From CAZEAN01 sp964510225 (GTDB lineage Bacteria > Planctomycetota > Planctomycetia > Isosphaerales > Isosphaeraceae), in assembly GCA_964510225.1 (NCBI GenBank), contig CAZEAN010000110.1:1-18710 (forward strand): a stretch of 18,710 nucleotides of DNA. Reading direction: 5' to 3'. A program made the position numbers and the translations under genes. The notes beneath the pieces were generated by a model, which was not told the origin of the DNA, searched no databases, and worked only from the letters and a program-made list of their open reading frames with translations. Position 1 is the first letter of the stretch, and the number at the start of each line of letters is the position of its first letter. Shown here one piece after another: positions 1 to 8,592 of this stretch.

Positions 1-21
1 ACTCATCGAAAGTACGAACCT

Positions 22-94
22 GGGGGATTAGCTCAGCTGGGAGAGCGATTGCATGGCATGCAATAGGTCAGGGGTTCGAGTCCCCTATCCTCCA
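22..94 (+). tRNA. tRNA-Ala (GGC anticodon)
   Basis: Complete cloverleaf. The acceptor arm GGGGGAT pairs with ATCCTCC (one G-T wobble), followed by discriminator A at 94. The D arm is present, and the anticodon stem ATTGC/GCAAT (48-52/60-64) encloses loop ATGGCAT with anticodon GGC at 55-57. The T arm contains the canonical GGTTCGAGTCC. It reads alanine GCC/GCU codons. No CCA is encoded after the discriminator, so the CCA end would be added by tRNA nucleotidyltransferase. Nothing suggests an integrated element at its 3' end. Confidence 0.96.
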
Positions 95-317
95 CTCCCT
101 TCTCCTGAACCAACATTTCTCAGGACTATTCTCTAATCTCCCCGTCGGAATTGTGATCGCAGTACCGCTGATCGACAACGAGGGATAACCCCGTCGTTTA
201 CTCAGTTGTTTGATTTGTCCTGGAATCGCCCCTACGAACGTTCGTCGCGAGCTATTGGCCGATGACAGGGTCGATAGTCCTTTATCGCTTACGCTTACCT
301 TGCTGGAGGCTGGGTTG
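95..317. other. Intergenic region between tRNA-Ala and the antitoxin-like gene
   Basis: No convincing gene. One imperfect hairpin lies at 177-198: AACGA-GGG (177-184), loop ATAA, CCC, a two-base CG bulge, then TCGTT (194-198). It could end tRNA transcription but has no clear T-run, so it is not called a terminator. An open frame begins at a TTG at 210, but the strong ribosome binding site before 318 makes the earlier start unlikely. Confidence 0.4.
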
Positions 318-647
318 ATGTCAGGCCAGAAGAAGGCCAGTACTCCCGTCCGGATTATTGGTAGTAGAGAATTACACCAGAATCTACCCTCAATTTTAAA
401 CGAGCTCCAAAATGACGAAGTCCGCTATGTGTTGACGGTTCATGGTAAGCCTCGAGCGGTCCTCGTCGGCGCCATCCCATTCCTACAAATCGCTTCCGAA
501 CGCGCTCATCCGAGTGAAACACTTGTAGAGCTTCAACTCAGCGCACTGATGGGAAGCGATCTCGATGAGATTACGCAAGGGTCAGGGGCGTCAAATCCAA
601 CGAATCATGATGGCGGCGTTACCGATAACCAAGAAGCGCCCGACTAA
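318..647 (+). CDS. Phd/YefM-family antitoxin-like protein (orphan)
   Basis: A 109-residue protein. Residues 11-60 look like the Phd/YefM antitoxin fold: a VRIIGSRELHQNLPSIL segment, then a strand-turn-strand with HGKPRAVLV, the family's most recognisable motif. Such proteins normally bind DNA as dimers and neutralise a toxin through a C-terminal tail. Here the tail from about residue 61 is acidic and low in complexity. Start 318 is chosen because GGAGG sits at 305-309, eight bases upstream, while the alternative TTG at 210 has no such signal. No toxin (RelE, Doc or PIN/VapC type) follows: the next gene is a kinase on the opposite strand. It could be an orphan antitoxin or a transcriptional regulator using the same fold. 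Family call fairly sure, role unknown. Confidence 0.7.
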   Translation: MSGQKKASTPVRIIGSRELHQNLPSILNELQNDEVRYVLTVHGKPRAVLVGAIPFLQIASERAHPSETLVELQLSALMGSDLDEITQGSGASNPTNHDGGVTDNQEAPD

Positions 648-705
648 TCTGATCTAAGCAACGCAACTCCATCGTGATGGGCAACGGCTCCTTGGTGGTA
701 GACGA

Positions 706-3700
706 TTAGGGGTCTCCCGCGAAGACGTTTCCGGGAAATGATTGATCCATTAATTCGTTCGCCAACGCCTCCAAATCGGCGCGGTTTTGAAGAGGAGCGA
801 GTCTTGGATCACCCGCAAGCCGAGATCCGTCACTCCAGCCCAGTTCGACTGCGCGGGAGAGAATCTCCATCACCTCGTTAGCGACCGCAATCCGAGAAAG
901 TGACGAACCCGTTTCCGCCTCAGGGATCAACGGTATACAGAGTGCGAGCTGACCCGCCGCCCTGTAGAGTTCGACGGGATTATCCTCCCAGAGCACGACC
1001 CGGCTCCGCTCGACTTCGACCGCTTCTTCGACTCGTCCTAACTCTCGAAGACAAGCTGCAAGTTCCCCAAGACTGAGGGAACAATTTAGTCGCGATTCAG
1101 CAGACTCGATTCCTCGGACGATCAAGTCACGATACATTTCGGCTGAAGACCGGAAGCTCTCGGCCGCTTCGTCGAAATCCTCGGCATCATGGAGCAACTC
1201 GCCGAGCGTAAACCGAGTGAGAGCAAGACGGACTCGATGTCGAGGGATCTCGGGCTGGAGCCTTATGAGGGCTTCGAACGCTTCGATCGAGCGACGGCTC
1301 GCGATAATCCCCTCTGTCGTTCGATTGAGGTCTTTGGCGATGATCCCGAGCATCGCGGCACTCCGAGCGAGGCGATCCCAGGAGTTGACAAACTTGGGTT
1401 GGAGCTCAGCTAACGATGCCGACAACTGAACGGCTTGTTTGATTCTTGCCAATGCTTGATCAAACTCTTGGTTGACAAAGAAAGCCGTCGCGAGGTTGCC
1501 CAATCCGTTAGAGAGATCACTCTGATAGCCGATGACCTCGGGCCGATCCTCAACGAGACGTTCATAGAGACCGACAGACCGTCGCAAGAAGTCAGTTGCC
1601 TCCGAAAAACGACCAGAGGTCAGCAGGACGGCACCAAGATTACTTAAGCTCCGCGCCAGACCTTCCCGGTAATCGACGGATGCTGGGTCTTCCTGACGGA
1701 GTTCCTCAAAACGCGCGATCGACGTTTCGATTGACTCAATCGCCTCCCGAGGTTGATTCGTCTTCCGGAGGGCTTCGCCGAGGTTGCTAAGCCCAGTTGC
1801 AATCCCTTTCTGGGCTTCGATGTTCTCAGGATCAAGTTCGAGAGTTTTCTGAAATCCTTCCACGGTCGCTCGAAACACCGGAACTGCTTCCGCTGGTTGG
1901 TCAAGCCGCGCCAAAACGATTCCCAAGTTATTCCGGCTCTTGGCCTGGCCAATCAGGTAATCAACCGACTCGGGAGTCTTCTCAAGCAAGCGTCCAAAGT
2001 TCTCGATCGCCGCGAGCGACTGTGCTCGTGATTCGGCAAGGCGGCCGAGAATCCTGAGGGTTTCAGCGAGGCCCATTTGGCCTTGAGCAAGCAAATAGCG
2101 CTCACGATCACTCACGTTTTGTTTCGATTCAATCTCTTGGGTGAGCTGCTCATAGAACTGTTGGGGTTTCTCAAGAAGACTCTCACGGAGCTGTTCCGAG
2201 AGCTGGCCTTGTGACAGCACTTCCGCACTGACACCGCTGTAGTAATCCTCAATCGATTGCATGGCCAGGTCGAGTCGATCGTCCGCGAGCGCGTTCGCTT
2301 CCTCAAGATCAAGCGCGTAGGCAGCACGCTCTTTGGCGTAGTTGGCCTCACGACGCCAGATAATCGTCAAGGCGATCAATCCGATCAAGACGATCGCTAA
2401 TGCCGTCGTTGCCAACGTCCTGTGCTTGCGGACCCAGCGCCAGAGCCTGACATACAACGGATCGGGATACGCCAACACGGGTTCATCGTTGAGGAACTGC
2501 TCGACTTCGAGGGCAAGTTCGGAGGGATTGGAGTACCGCTCTTCTGGTTTCAGGGCCAATGCCTTCAGGGCAATGGCGCCGAGGGCAGGAGGTACTCGAG
2601 GCGCTAAGACCTTCGGCGACGTAATCTCACCTTTCCGGACTTTGAGGAGCGTATCTCTACGATTCGAGCGTTTCACAGGGGGTGCATTCGTCAGAATCGT
2701 GTAGAGAATGCCTCCGAGGCCGTAAACGTCGGTAGCAGGTCCGAGATCATCGAGTCGTCCTTCTGCTTGTTCTGGACTCATATAAGAAGCGGTACCAAGG
2801 ATCGCTCCAGCTTGTGTTGGATCGAGATCACTTCCCGAAGTCGGCACAAACGTCGCTGAGTCTTCGGTCGACGTATCGCTAAGTCCAGAATCGGCCCCTG
2901 GCTTGCCGAGCGGTTTGGCAAGCCCCCAGTCAATAAGCAAGGTCTCACCATACTGCCCAAGCATCACGTTACTTGGCTTGAGGTCACGATGAAGAATCCC
3001 TCGAGAATGGGCATAGGCAATCGCATTGCAAATATCGATGAACCGTCGGAGCAGCCCACGGAGCTGGAGAATGTAGCTCGTGGGGTCAAGTGAGGGACTT
3101 TGTTCGTGAAACCTTGCAACGGCTTCCTTCAGTGTTTCTCCTTCAATGAGTCGCATGGCATAGTAAGGGCGGCCATCCTGATACACACCGAGTCCGTAGA
3201 CGGGGACGATCCCCGGATGCTCGAGATTACCGTTGATCTCCGCCTCTTGAATGAACCGGGCGCGATGGTTCTCGCTTTCGAGGTGGCGTCGCTGGATCTC
3301 CTTTAGTGCAACACGGCGCCCGAGCTCGAGATCTTGAGCGACGAAGACATCACCTAGGCCCCCGCTCGCGTGCTGGTTCAGGACTCGGAATCGTTGACCT
3401 GTTACTGGGCGTCCTGCTGTCTCGAAAGAACCAGACTCCGTTCCTTTGCTCTTCTGTTGTACACTGATTGTCGAAAGCCCTGCTCGATCATCGGTGTCCT
3501 CAGTTGTTGATTCAGCAAGTGCTACGATCGATTCATGTAGTTCTGAAAGTGACGAGAGAGCGACGAGAGAGCGGACGGGATCGCCACCGTGCGCTTCGAT
3601 CTGACGATTGACCAACTGCTCAAGCACACTGATATCAGCTTCTTGTAAGGCTCCCTGCTGAACCAAAATCGCACCGATTGAACTCGACGCGCTCAATCTC

Positions 3701-3801
3701 GGCTCATCAAGTGCTTTAATCAATTGTTCTTGCGTAATGAGCTGACACTGGACTGCGCACACTCCGAGAAGCACATCTCGTTTCGACCATATCGTAGCCA
3801 T
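706..3801 (-). CDS. Membrane Ser/Thr protein kinase with N-terminal helical domain and TPR repeats
   Basis: A 1031-residue Hanks-type kinase. An N-terminal helical domain (about 1-80) is followed by a polar linker, then the kinase domain (about 137-440). Visible motifs are the glycine loop ASGGLGDV (145-152), the VALKE lysine K167, the HRDLKPSN catalytic loop (271-278) with D273, and DWGLAKP (291-297), where Trp replaces the Phe of DFG. The activation segment contains a TSGSD-rich insert and ends in SPEQ (342-345) rather than APE. A membrane helix spans about 463-482. The remaining ~550 residues hold several TPR-like helix pairs (for example near 660-780), probably extracytoplasmic and partner-binding. 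Start: ATG with AGGA upstream. This architecture is common in Planctomycetota. The substrate is unknown. It is a paralogue of the next minus-strand gene upstream. Confidence 0.92.
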   Translation of the reverse strand: MATIWSKRDVLLGVCAVQCQLITQEQLIKALDEPRLSASSSIGAILVQQGALQEADISVLEQLVNRQIEAHGGDPVRSLVALSSLSELHESIVALAESTTEDTDDRAGLSTISVQQKSKGTESGSFETAGRPVTGQRFRVLNQHASGGLGDVFVAQDLELGRRVALKEIQRRHLESENHRARFIQEAEINGNLEHPGIVPVYGLGVYQDGRPYYAMRLIEGETLKEAVARFHEQSPSLDPTSYILQLRGLLRRFIDICNAIAYAHSRGILHRDLKPSNVMLGQYGETLLIDWGLAKPLGKPGADSGLSDTSTEDSATFVPTSGSDLDPTQAGAILGTASYMSPEQAEGRLDDLGPATDVYGLGGILYTILTNAPPVKRSNRRDTLLKVRKGEITSPKVLAPRVPPALGAIALKALALKPEERYSNPSELALEVEQFLNDEPVLAYPDPLYVRLWRWVRKHRTLATTALAIVLIGLIALTIIWRREANYAKERAAYALDLEEANALADDRLDLAMQSIEDYYSGVSAEVLSQGQLSEQLRESLLEKPQQFYEQLTQEIESKQNVSDRERYLLAQGQMGLAETLRILGRLAESRAQSLAAIENFGRLLEKTPESVDYLIGQAKSRNNLGIVLARLDQPAEAVPVFRATVEGFQKTLELDPENIEAQKGIATGLSNLGEALRKTNQPREAIESIETSIARFEELRQEDPASVDYREGLARSLSNLGAVLLTSGRFSEATDFLRRSVGLYERLVEDRPEVIGYQSDLSNGLGNLATAFFVNQEFDQALARIKQAVQLSASLAELQPKFVNSWDRLARSAAMLGIIAKDLNRTTEGIIASRRSIEAFEALIRLQPEIPRHRVRLALTRFTLGELLHDAEDFDEAAESFRSSAEMYRDLIVRGIESAESRLNCSLSLGELAACLRELGRVEEAVEVERSRVVLWEDNPVELYRAAGQLALCIPLIPEAETGSSLSRIAVANEVMEILSRAVELGWSDGSRLAGDPRLAPLQNRADLEALANELMDQSFPGNVFAGDP

Positions 3802-4000
3802 CGACTCGTTCCTATACAGAAGCCAGATCTGTTGCGATGCAACCCTTGAACTAATCGTATCAAAGGTAGGACACCAGGTCGTCAGATTACTTTAACTTAG
3901 ACGTGCCGTAATCTCATCGAGTTCGTGCTTATCCTGGCTTCTGCAACTAAGAACCACGAAATCCAGTCCACAATCGTGAACTAAATCAAAACCTACGGCT
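3802..4000. other. Spacer between the two kinase genes
   Basis: No ORF of note. It contains a short perfect hairpin GTTGC-GAT-GCAAC (3831-3843). It also has a perfect 10-base inverted repeat, CAGAAGCCAG (3817-3826) and CTGGCTTCTG (3934-3943), with arms 107 bases apart. The length and these elements suggest the downstream kinase has its own control region rather than simple operon readthrough. No promoter was found that I would defend. Confidence 0.4.
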
Positions 4001-6061
4001 TTACTCATCCTTGAATGATCGCAAGGAGCGGAGGCACTGCCGTGATCTTGCAAGGATAAAGGGGAGCTTAGGATCCTCGGGGTGCTTCTGCATCAAATCC
4101 TGACTGGTCAAGATGGAGCGTTCCAGTGCTTCAATCGCTTCCGAAGGGTGACCATTGGCACTCAGTGCTATTCCCATCGTCGACAGACTAAGCGCGAAGC
4201 CCTCTTGGTTCTCCAGAACGTCGGGATCAGCCTCGATGAGCTTCTCAAAGCCATCAACAGCGATCTTCGACTTCTGGAGTGCAACTTCATCCTGACCAAG
4301 TCGCTGAGAGATCCGTGCCAGGCTAAGTTCTCCCGTGGCGCGAAGGAATAGCTCGCGAGGTGTCGGCGATCCGGTTTCAGAGAGACCCTCGATCAACTTT
4401 TCGAAAAATCCCTGAGGCTCTTTCAAGAGTTGCTTCTGAACCTCCTTGGTTTGTTCATCTGCTGAATCCAGTGCAACCTCAACTGTCTCAAAGCATTGAT
4501 CCATTGAAGTTATCGCTAAGTTGAGGCGTTGTTGCGCTAATTCCCTCGCCTGGTCGGTCAATCGATGAGCCTCGTGAAGTTCAGCGTTCTTCTGAGCGAC
4601 CACAAAGGTTGCCACCGAAAACCCGAGGGTAGCGACCACGAGGATTTGGGCACAGATGATACTGATCATCCGGTGGGTCCGGATCCATCGGAACAACCGA
4701 GTAATCCAGGGGTCAGGGGCTGCAGAGATCGCTTGATCTGCAAGAAAATGCTCAAGGTCCTGCGCGAGATCGATAGCCGACTGGTATCGATCCTCGGGCT
4801 TGAAGGCCATCGCCTTCAGCGTGATCGCTTCCAGTGCTTTCGGGATCGAGGAAAGCAGCGACCGTGGTCTCGTAATCTCACCACGTCCGACTTTCTCCAG
4901 GATTTCCTTCACACTTCGACCCGTGACTGGGGGATCTCCAGTCAGAAGGTTGGAGAGCGTCGCCCCGAGCGAGTAGATATCGGTTGTCGGCCCCAGTTCT
5001 GCCAATCGGCCCTCGGCCTGTTCGGGACTCATCATCGCTGGAGTCCCCAGCACGGTCCCCACCGATGTCGCTTCCAAGAGGTCACTGGCCTTCGGCCTGA
5101 AGAGCAGAGGGTCATCGGGGCTGATCTCGGTCTCAACCCTTTCAGTGCTACCGATTGGTTTCGCTAGCCCCCAATCGATGATCAGCGTTTCACCATAGTT
5201 TCCAAGCATGATGTTGCTGGGCTTGAGATCACGATGCAGGACCCCTCGAGAGTGGGCGTAAGCAATCGCGTGGCAGACGTCGATCAAACGGTTGAGCAGT
5301 TCACGGAGTTCGAGGCTCGTCTTCGAGAAGTCGCGCGAGGAACGCTGCTGGTGGAACCGATCGATCGTCTCCTTCAAGCTCTCCCCTTGAATGAACCGCA
5401 TTGCATAGAAAGGGCGACCGTCCTCCGAGGTGCCGAGGCTGTAGATCGGCACGATGTTGGGATGTTCGAGGTTGCCATTGATCTCTGCTTCGAGGAGGAA
5501 TCGACTCCGGACGTTGGTGCTCAATGAGTGTTCCGTCCGGATCTCCTTGAGCGCGACATCACGTCCTAATTCCCGGTCCCGCGCAACGAAGATCTCTCCA
5601 ATGCCACCCTTCGCATGGGGCCGGAGGATCTCAAACCGACGGTCCGAATAACCGAAGACGCGATCGGAGCCCGCCTCAGGTTCAGACCCCCGAGTCCTCT
5701 CAATTGTCGATGCAGTCTCGGAGTATGTCAGAGGACTCGTCTCAGGGCCAGGTCGCCCCTCATGCAAGAGTTGGTCATTGGGGAGCGTCTCGAACCGGGT
5801 CTCGATCCCAATGGTGCTTAGATCTGTCGGAGCCCGAGTCGTCAATCCACGCAATTCAAAATCTTCGGCAACGATCCGTTCTAAAACAGCTAGCTGATCC
5901 GGCTGGAGTGCACCTTGATCCACCAAGAATTGTTCGATCGGTGTTTCCCGATCGTCGAGCCAGCTCGTGATCCCCGATCGGAATTGGGACGTCGTAATGA
6001 AATTGAGCCGCAACGCGACCAAGCCCGTTACCAGCTTTTCTTCCCAATCAGCGACTATCAT
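4001..6061 (-). CDS. Membrane Ser/Thr protein kinase, shorter paralogue
   Basis: A 686-residue protein with the same layout as its neighbour: N-terminal helical domain (about 1-75, sharing a QGALQ...VLE pattern), linker, and kinase domain (about 140-445). Visible motifs are a glycine loop AKGGIGEI, VALKE lysine K172, HRDLKPSN (276-283), DWGLAKP (296-302) and SPEQ (345-348). A membrane helix lies at about 465-489. Its C-terminal region is only about 200 residues and carries perhaps two TPR-like units, against several in the paralogue, and it ends in a basic, serine-rich tail. All catalytic residues are present, so it should be active. Start: ATG with AAGG about nine bases upstream. Tandem duplication is the simplest origin, with later gain or loss of TPR units. 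Substrate and signal are unknown. Confidence 0.92.
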   Translation of the reverse strand: MIVADWEEKLVTGLVALRLNFITTSQFRSGITSWLDDRETPIEQFLVDQGALQPDQLAVLERIVAEDFELRGLTTRAPTDLSTIGIETRFETLPNDQLLHEGRPGPETSPLTYSETASTIERTRGSEPEAGSDRVFGYSDRRFEILRPHAKGGIGEIFVARDRELGRDVALKEIRTEHSLSTNVRSRFLLEAEINGNLEHPNIVPIYSLGTSEDGRPFYAMRFIQGESLKETIDRFHQQRSSRDFSKTSLELRELLNRLIDVCHAIAYAHSRGVLHRDLKPSNIMLGNYGETLIIDWGLAKPIGSTERVETEISPDDPLLFRPKASDLLEATSVGTVLGTPAMMSPEQAEGRLAELGPTTDIYSLGATLSNLLTGDPPVTGRSVKEILEKVGRGEITRPRSLLSSIPKALEAITLKAMAFKPEDRYQSAIDLAQDLEHFLADQAISAAPDPWITRLFRWIRTHRMISIICAQILVVATLGFSVATFVVAQKNAELHEAHRLTDQARELAQQRLNLAITSMDQCFETVEVALDSADEQTKEVQKQLLKEPQGFFEKLIEGLSETGSPTPRELFLRATGELSLARISQRLGQDEVALQKSKIAVDGFEKLIEADPDVLENQEGFALSLSTMGIALSANGHPSEAIEALERSILTSQDLMQKHPEDPKLPFILARSRQCLRSLRSFKDE

Positions 6062-6194
6062 CTATCAATACCTTGATCATGTTAGTCTTCCGAGTTCCCC
6101 TCTGACGAGAAGCTTAGTTCAGAATCCACCGCGTTAGGGCTCCGAAGACGAAGAATTTCGACTCCAAGCTCATCACCAGCGCAACCTCATCCTA

Positions 6195-6236
6195 GGGGAT
6201 TCCCTCTCGACTACACTAGAAGCTAAGGAATTCCCC
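6195..6236. repeat. Imperfect inverted repeat in the hisD leader
   Basis: GGGGATTCC at 6195-6203 can pair with GGAATTCCCC at 6227-6236, leaving one bulged A. No T-run follows on either side, so it is not a standard terminator. It may be an operator or a leader RNA hairpin; its function is unknown. Confidence 0.4.
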
Positions 6237-6488
6237 AAGAGAAGTACGAGACCGGTGACTGCCGGGATCAACCTTCCAAGAGGTAGACACCCTACTCCCA
6301 CTAAGTACGTTGGTGGGCTGACTACCTTCATGTGCTGGGTCAACCATGGATTACAGCGAGTCAAGTTCGGCTACTTATTGAGTGGTCGCCTCATCAACTC
6401 GCATCATCCCAGTGCCAACCCTCTGAGAGTGAGCACGACTCTGGTGAAAGAGTCTCTCGATTCCCAACGACCAACAATGAGCCGGGAG

Positions 6489-6517
6489 TTGACCACCTCC
6501 AAGGGCCAAGTTAGCTT
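6489..6517 (+). promoter_or_regulatory. Candidate weak sigma70-type promoter for hisD
   Basis: TTGACC (6489-6494) and TAGCTT (6512-6517) are separated by 17 bases and lie about 75 bases before the chosen hisD start. The -35 box is good but the -10 box matches only three of six positions, so this is a tentative call. Confidence 0.25.
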
Positions 6518-6593
6518 CGAGGTTGTGAGTACTCCTGCGGTCGATCGGTCTCAGACTCTTGATCGCCCCGACCGCGCCCGATCAGGAATCGAA

Positions 6594-7961
6594 ATGGCTC
6601 GAACGACTTCCAAACTCAAGATTGCTCGGATTGACTGCTTCAAAGATGATGCACGTGAGGCGATCGCCAACCTCCGTAATCAACTAAGCCCTCGGGGAGA
6701 TATTGTAAGTCCCCAAGGCAAGAAGCGGACCATTGAGGCGTTCGGAGAGCCGTTAACCCCTCAACAAGTGGTCGAACGGATTGCAGCCGACGTCCAGCTC
6801 CGTGGCCTCGACGCAGTCCTCGATTACACCAAAAGGCTCGACGGAGCTGACCTTGACTCGTCGACGGTCGCTGTCAGTGCTGAAGAAATGGCGGAGGCCG
6901 CCGCCAACGCCGACCCAGAATACCTTGGGACGATCCGGCGGATCCGTGACAACATCCTCGCGTTTCAATCGGGAATCCTGATGAGGGACGCCCAGATGCG
7001 TCCCGCACCTGGCGTCGACCTGGTCCTCCGCTACCGACCACTCCGACGGATTGGGGTTTGTGTCCCCGGAGGTGCAGCGGCGTATCCTTCCTCGCTCCTG
7101 ATGACAGTCGTCCCCGCACAGGCAGCCGGCGTACAACAGATTGCCGTTGTTGTCCCGCCGACACCGTTCGGTGGCTATAACACCGATCTCCTCGCCGCTT
7201 GCCAGGTTCTTGGAGTCCAGGAAGTTTACCGGATCGGTGGAGCCCAGGCGGTCGCGGCGTTAGCCTATGGAGTGGAAGGGATCGAGCAAGTTGACAAAAT
7301 TGTCGGGCCCGGAAATCTCTTCGTGGCACTTGCGAAACGGCTCGTCTATGGTGAGGTCGATATCGATAGCATCGCCGGGCCGAGCGAAGTGGTCTTGATC
7401 GCCGACTGGACCGCCGATCCCAACTATGTTGCTGCCGATCTAATCAGTCAGGCGGAACACGCTCCCGGTTCCAGTGTCCTGATTACGTGGGAACGCGGAC
7501 TCATCGACCAGGTCGCTCAAGCGCTCGAAACGCAGCTTACGCAACTCAGCCGGGGCGATCTGGCACGAGAGAGCCTTGAGGCTTTTGGCGCACTCATCTT
7601 GGTCCGGGACGAGGCTGAGGCGATCAGTTTGACCAACTTAATGGCACCCGAACATCTTCATGTGTCAACATCCGATTCACAACGACACGCCGATCAACTG
7701 TTGAACGCCGGCGCGATTTTCTTGGGGCACCTGACCCCTGTCGCTATCGGTGATTACGCCGCAGGGCCGTCACATGTGTTACCGACCGGCGGGACGGCTC
7801 GATGGGCTTCTGGGCTCTCCTCGAATGACTTCCTCAAACGATCAAGCTTGATCCAGATCGACCGACAAGGACTCGAACGATTCGCCCCCGATGTCCGCCT
7901 CCTTGCCGATAAAGAAGGGTTAACCGCGCATCGATACAGCGTTGATGTTCGGCTCGATTAA
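6594..7961 (+). CDS. hisD: Histidinol dehydrogenase
   Basis: A 455-residue HisD, catalysing the last two steps of histidine synthesis: NAD-dependent oxidation of L-histidinol through histidinal to histidine. It is a cytoplasmic zinc enzyme, normally dimeric. The hallmark segments are clear: VCVPGGAAAYPSSLLM (156-170), IGGAQAVAALAYG, KIVGPGN and IDSIAGPSEV. Zinc and catalytic residues match the E. coli enzyme by position in motif: Q286 and H289 (SQAEHAPGS), E353-H354 (PEHLH), D387 (GDYAAGPSH) and H446 near the C-terminus (EGLTAHR). Start 6594 is preferred because AGGA (6584-6587) precedes it and the length then fits the family (about 430); the frame is open further upstream but has no family-like sequence. 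It is first in a run with a GNAT gene and hisC. Confidence 0.96.
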   Translation: MARTTSKLKIARIDCFKDDAREAIANLRNQLSPRGDIVSPQGKKRTIEAFGEPLTPQQVVERIAADVQLRGLDAVLDYTKRLDGADLDSSTVAVSAEEMAEAAANADPEYLGTIRRIRDNILAFQSGILMRDAQMRPAPGVDLVLRYRPLRRIGVCVPGGAAAYPSSLLMTVVPAQAAGVQQIAVVVPPTPFGGYNTDLLAACQVLGVQEVYRIGGAQAVAALAYGVEGIEQVDKIVGPGNLFVALAKRLVYGEVDIDSIAGPSEVVLIADWTADPNYVAADLISQAEHAPGSSVLITWERGLIDQVAQALETQLTQLSRGDLARESLEAFGALILVRDEAEAISLTNLMAPEHLHVSTSDSQRHADQLLNAGAIFLGHLTPVAIGDYAAGPSHVLPTGGTARWASGLSSNDFLKRSSLIQIDRQGLERFAPDVRLLADKEGLTAHRYSVDVRLD

Positions 7962-8062
7962 AGTGTTAGTTCCCAGCGCGGCATGAATCGAGAGCTTGCC
8001 TTGCACAGAGCCTCTTTTTGTCAACAACTCAGGCTTTTCAAAATCATTAAAATCCCAGATAA

Positions 8063-8548
8063 ATGAATATTACGATTCGTGCTGCAGACGCAGACGACGC
8101 CGAAACAATCGTGGGGTTGATCCGCGAACTGGCAGAATATGAGCGACTCCTGGACGAAGCAAAGGCCACTCCCGACGACATCCGACGTAATCTTTTCGGC
8201 GATCGCCCGTACGCAGAGTCATTGATTGCCGAGGCAGAGGGACGCCCCGTGGGATTTGCCCTGTTCTTCCATACCTTTTCAACCTTCCGAGGTCAGCCAG
8301 GGATTTACCTCGAAGATCTCTTCGTGAAACCAGCGTTCCGAGGGCGTGGGATCGGTAAAGCACTCCTGAGTGCACTTGCGCAACGTGCCGTCACCCGTGG
8401 TTGTGGTCGCTTAGAGTGGTCGGTGCTCAATTGGAACGAGCCAGCGATTGGGTTCTACAAGGCACTCGGCGCCCGACCAATGGACGAGTGGACGGTCTAT
8501 CGGGTTGATGACGAAGCCCTCCAACGTCTCGCCGATCAATCGCCTTAA
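8063..8548 (+). CDS. GNAT-family N-acetyltransferase (diamine acetyltransferase-like)
   Basis: A 161-residue single-domain GNAT enzyme that transfers acetyl from acetyl-CoA to an amine. The acetyl-CoA binding motif A is seen as EDLFVKPAFRGRGIGKALL, with the pyrophosphate loop RGRGIG at 93-98. WNEPAIGFYKALGA follows, with Y132 in the position of the usual general acid. The LEDLFV...LEWSVLNWN pattern resembles the spermidine/spermine and thialysine acetyltransferase branch, so a small polyamine or amino acid is a reasonable but unproven substrate. It lies 101 bases after hisD and 44 bases before hisC on the same strand, so it may share their transcript, but no link to histidine synthesis is known to me. 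No clear ribosome binding site. Confidence 0.88.
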   Translation: MNITIRAADADDAETIVGLIRELAEYERLLDEAKATPDDIRRNLFGDRPYAESLIAEAEGRPVGFALFFHTFSTFRGQPGIYLEDLFVKPAFRGRGIGKALLSALAQRAVTRGCGRLEWSVLNWNEPAIGFYKALGARPMDEWTVYRVDDEALQRLADQSP

Positions 8549-8592
8549 GTGTTGTCTTATCAACAATAGTGACCGAGAAGAGTATCCTCAGC

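Larger units (their letters stand above)
6062..6593. other. Long leader region upstream of hisD
   Basis: The frame of hisD stays open leftward to a GTG at 6255, but the encoded residues do not resemble the start of any HisD, so I read this stretch as noncoding. It holds an imperfect inverted repeat, GGGGATTCC (6195-6203) and GGAATTCCCC (6227-6236), with a 23-base loop and a one-base bulge. It must contain the promoters for the divergent kinase and hisD. I do not see a recognisable riboswitch or a his attenuator with a run of histidine codons. Confidence 0.4.

Noticed and set aside
22..94. tRNA gene as an attachment site for an integrated element
   Set aside because: No partial copy of the tRNA 3' end and no phage-type integrase were seen nearby; the only tyrosine recombinase is IntI, about 15 kb away.
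318..705. Complete toxin-antitoxin pair
   Set aside because: Only the antitoxin-like gene is present; the remaining bases before the convergent kinase are too few for a toxin.
4565..5167. Plus-strand open frame of 200 codons inside the second kinase
   Set aside because: It is antisense to the conserved kinase domain, low in complexity and without family features.
6255..6593. N-terminal extension of hisD from a GTG at 6255
   Set aside because: The added 113 residues do not look like HisD, the length would far exceed the family, and a ribosome binding site precedes 6594.
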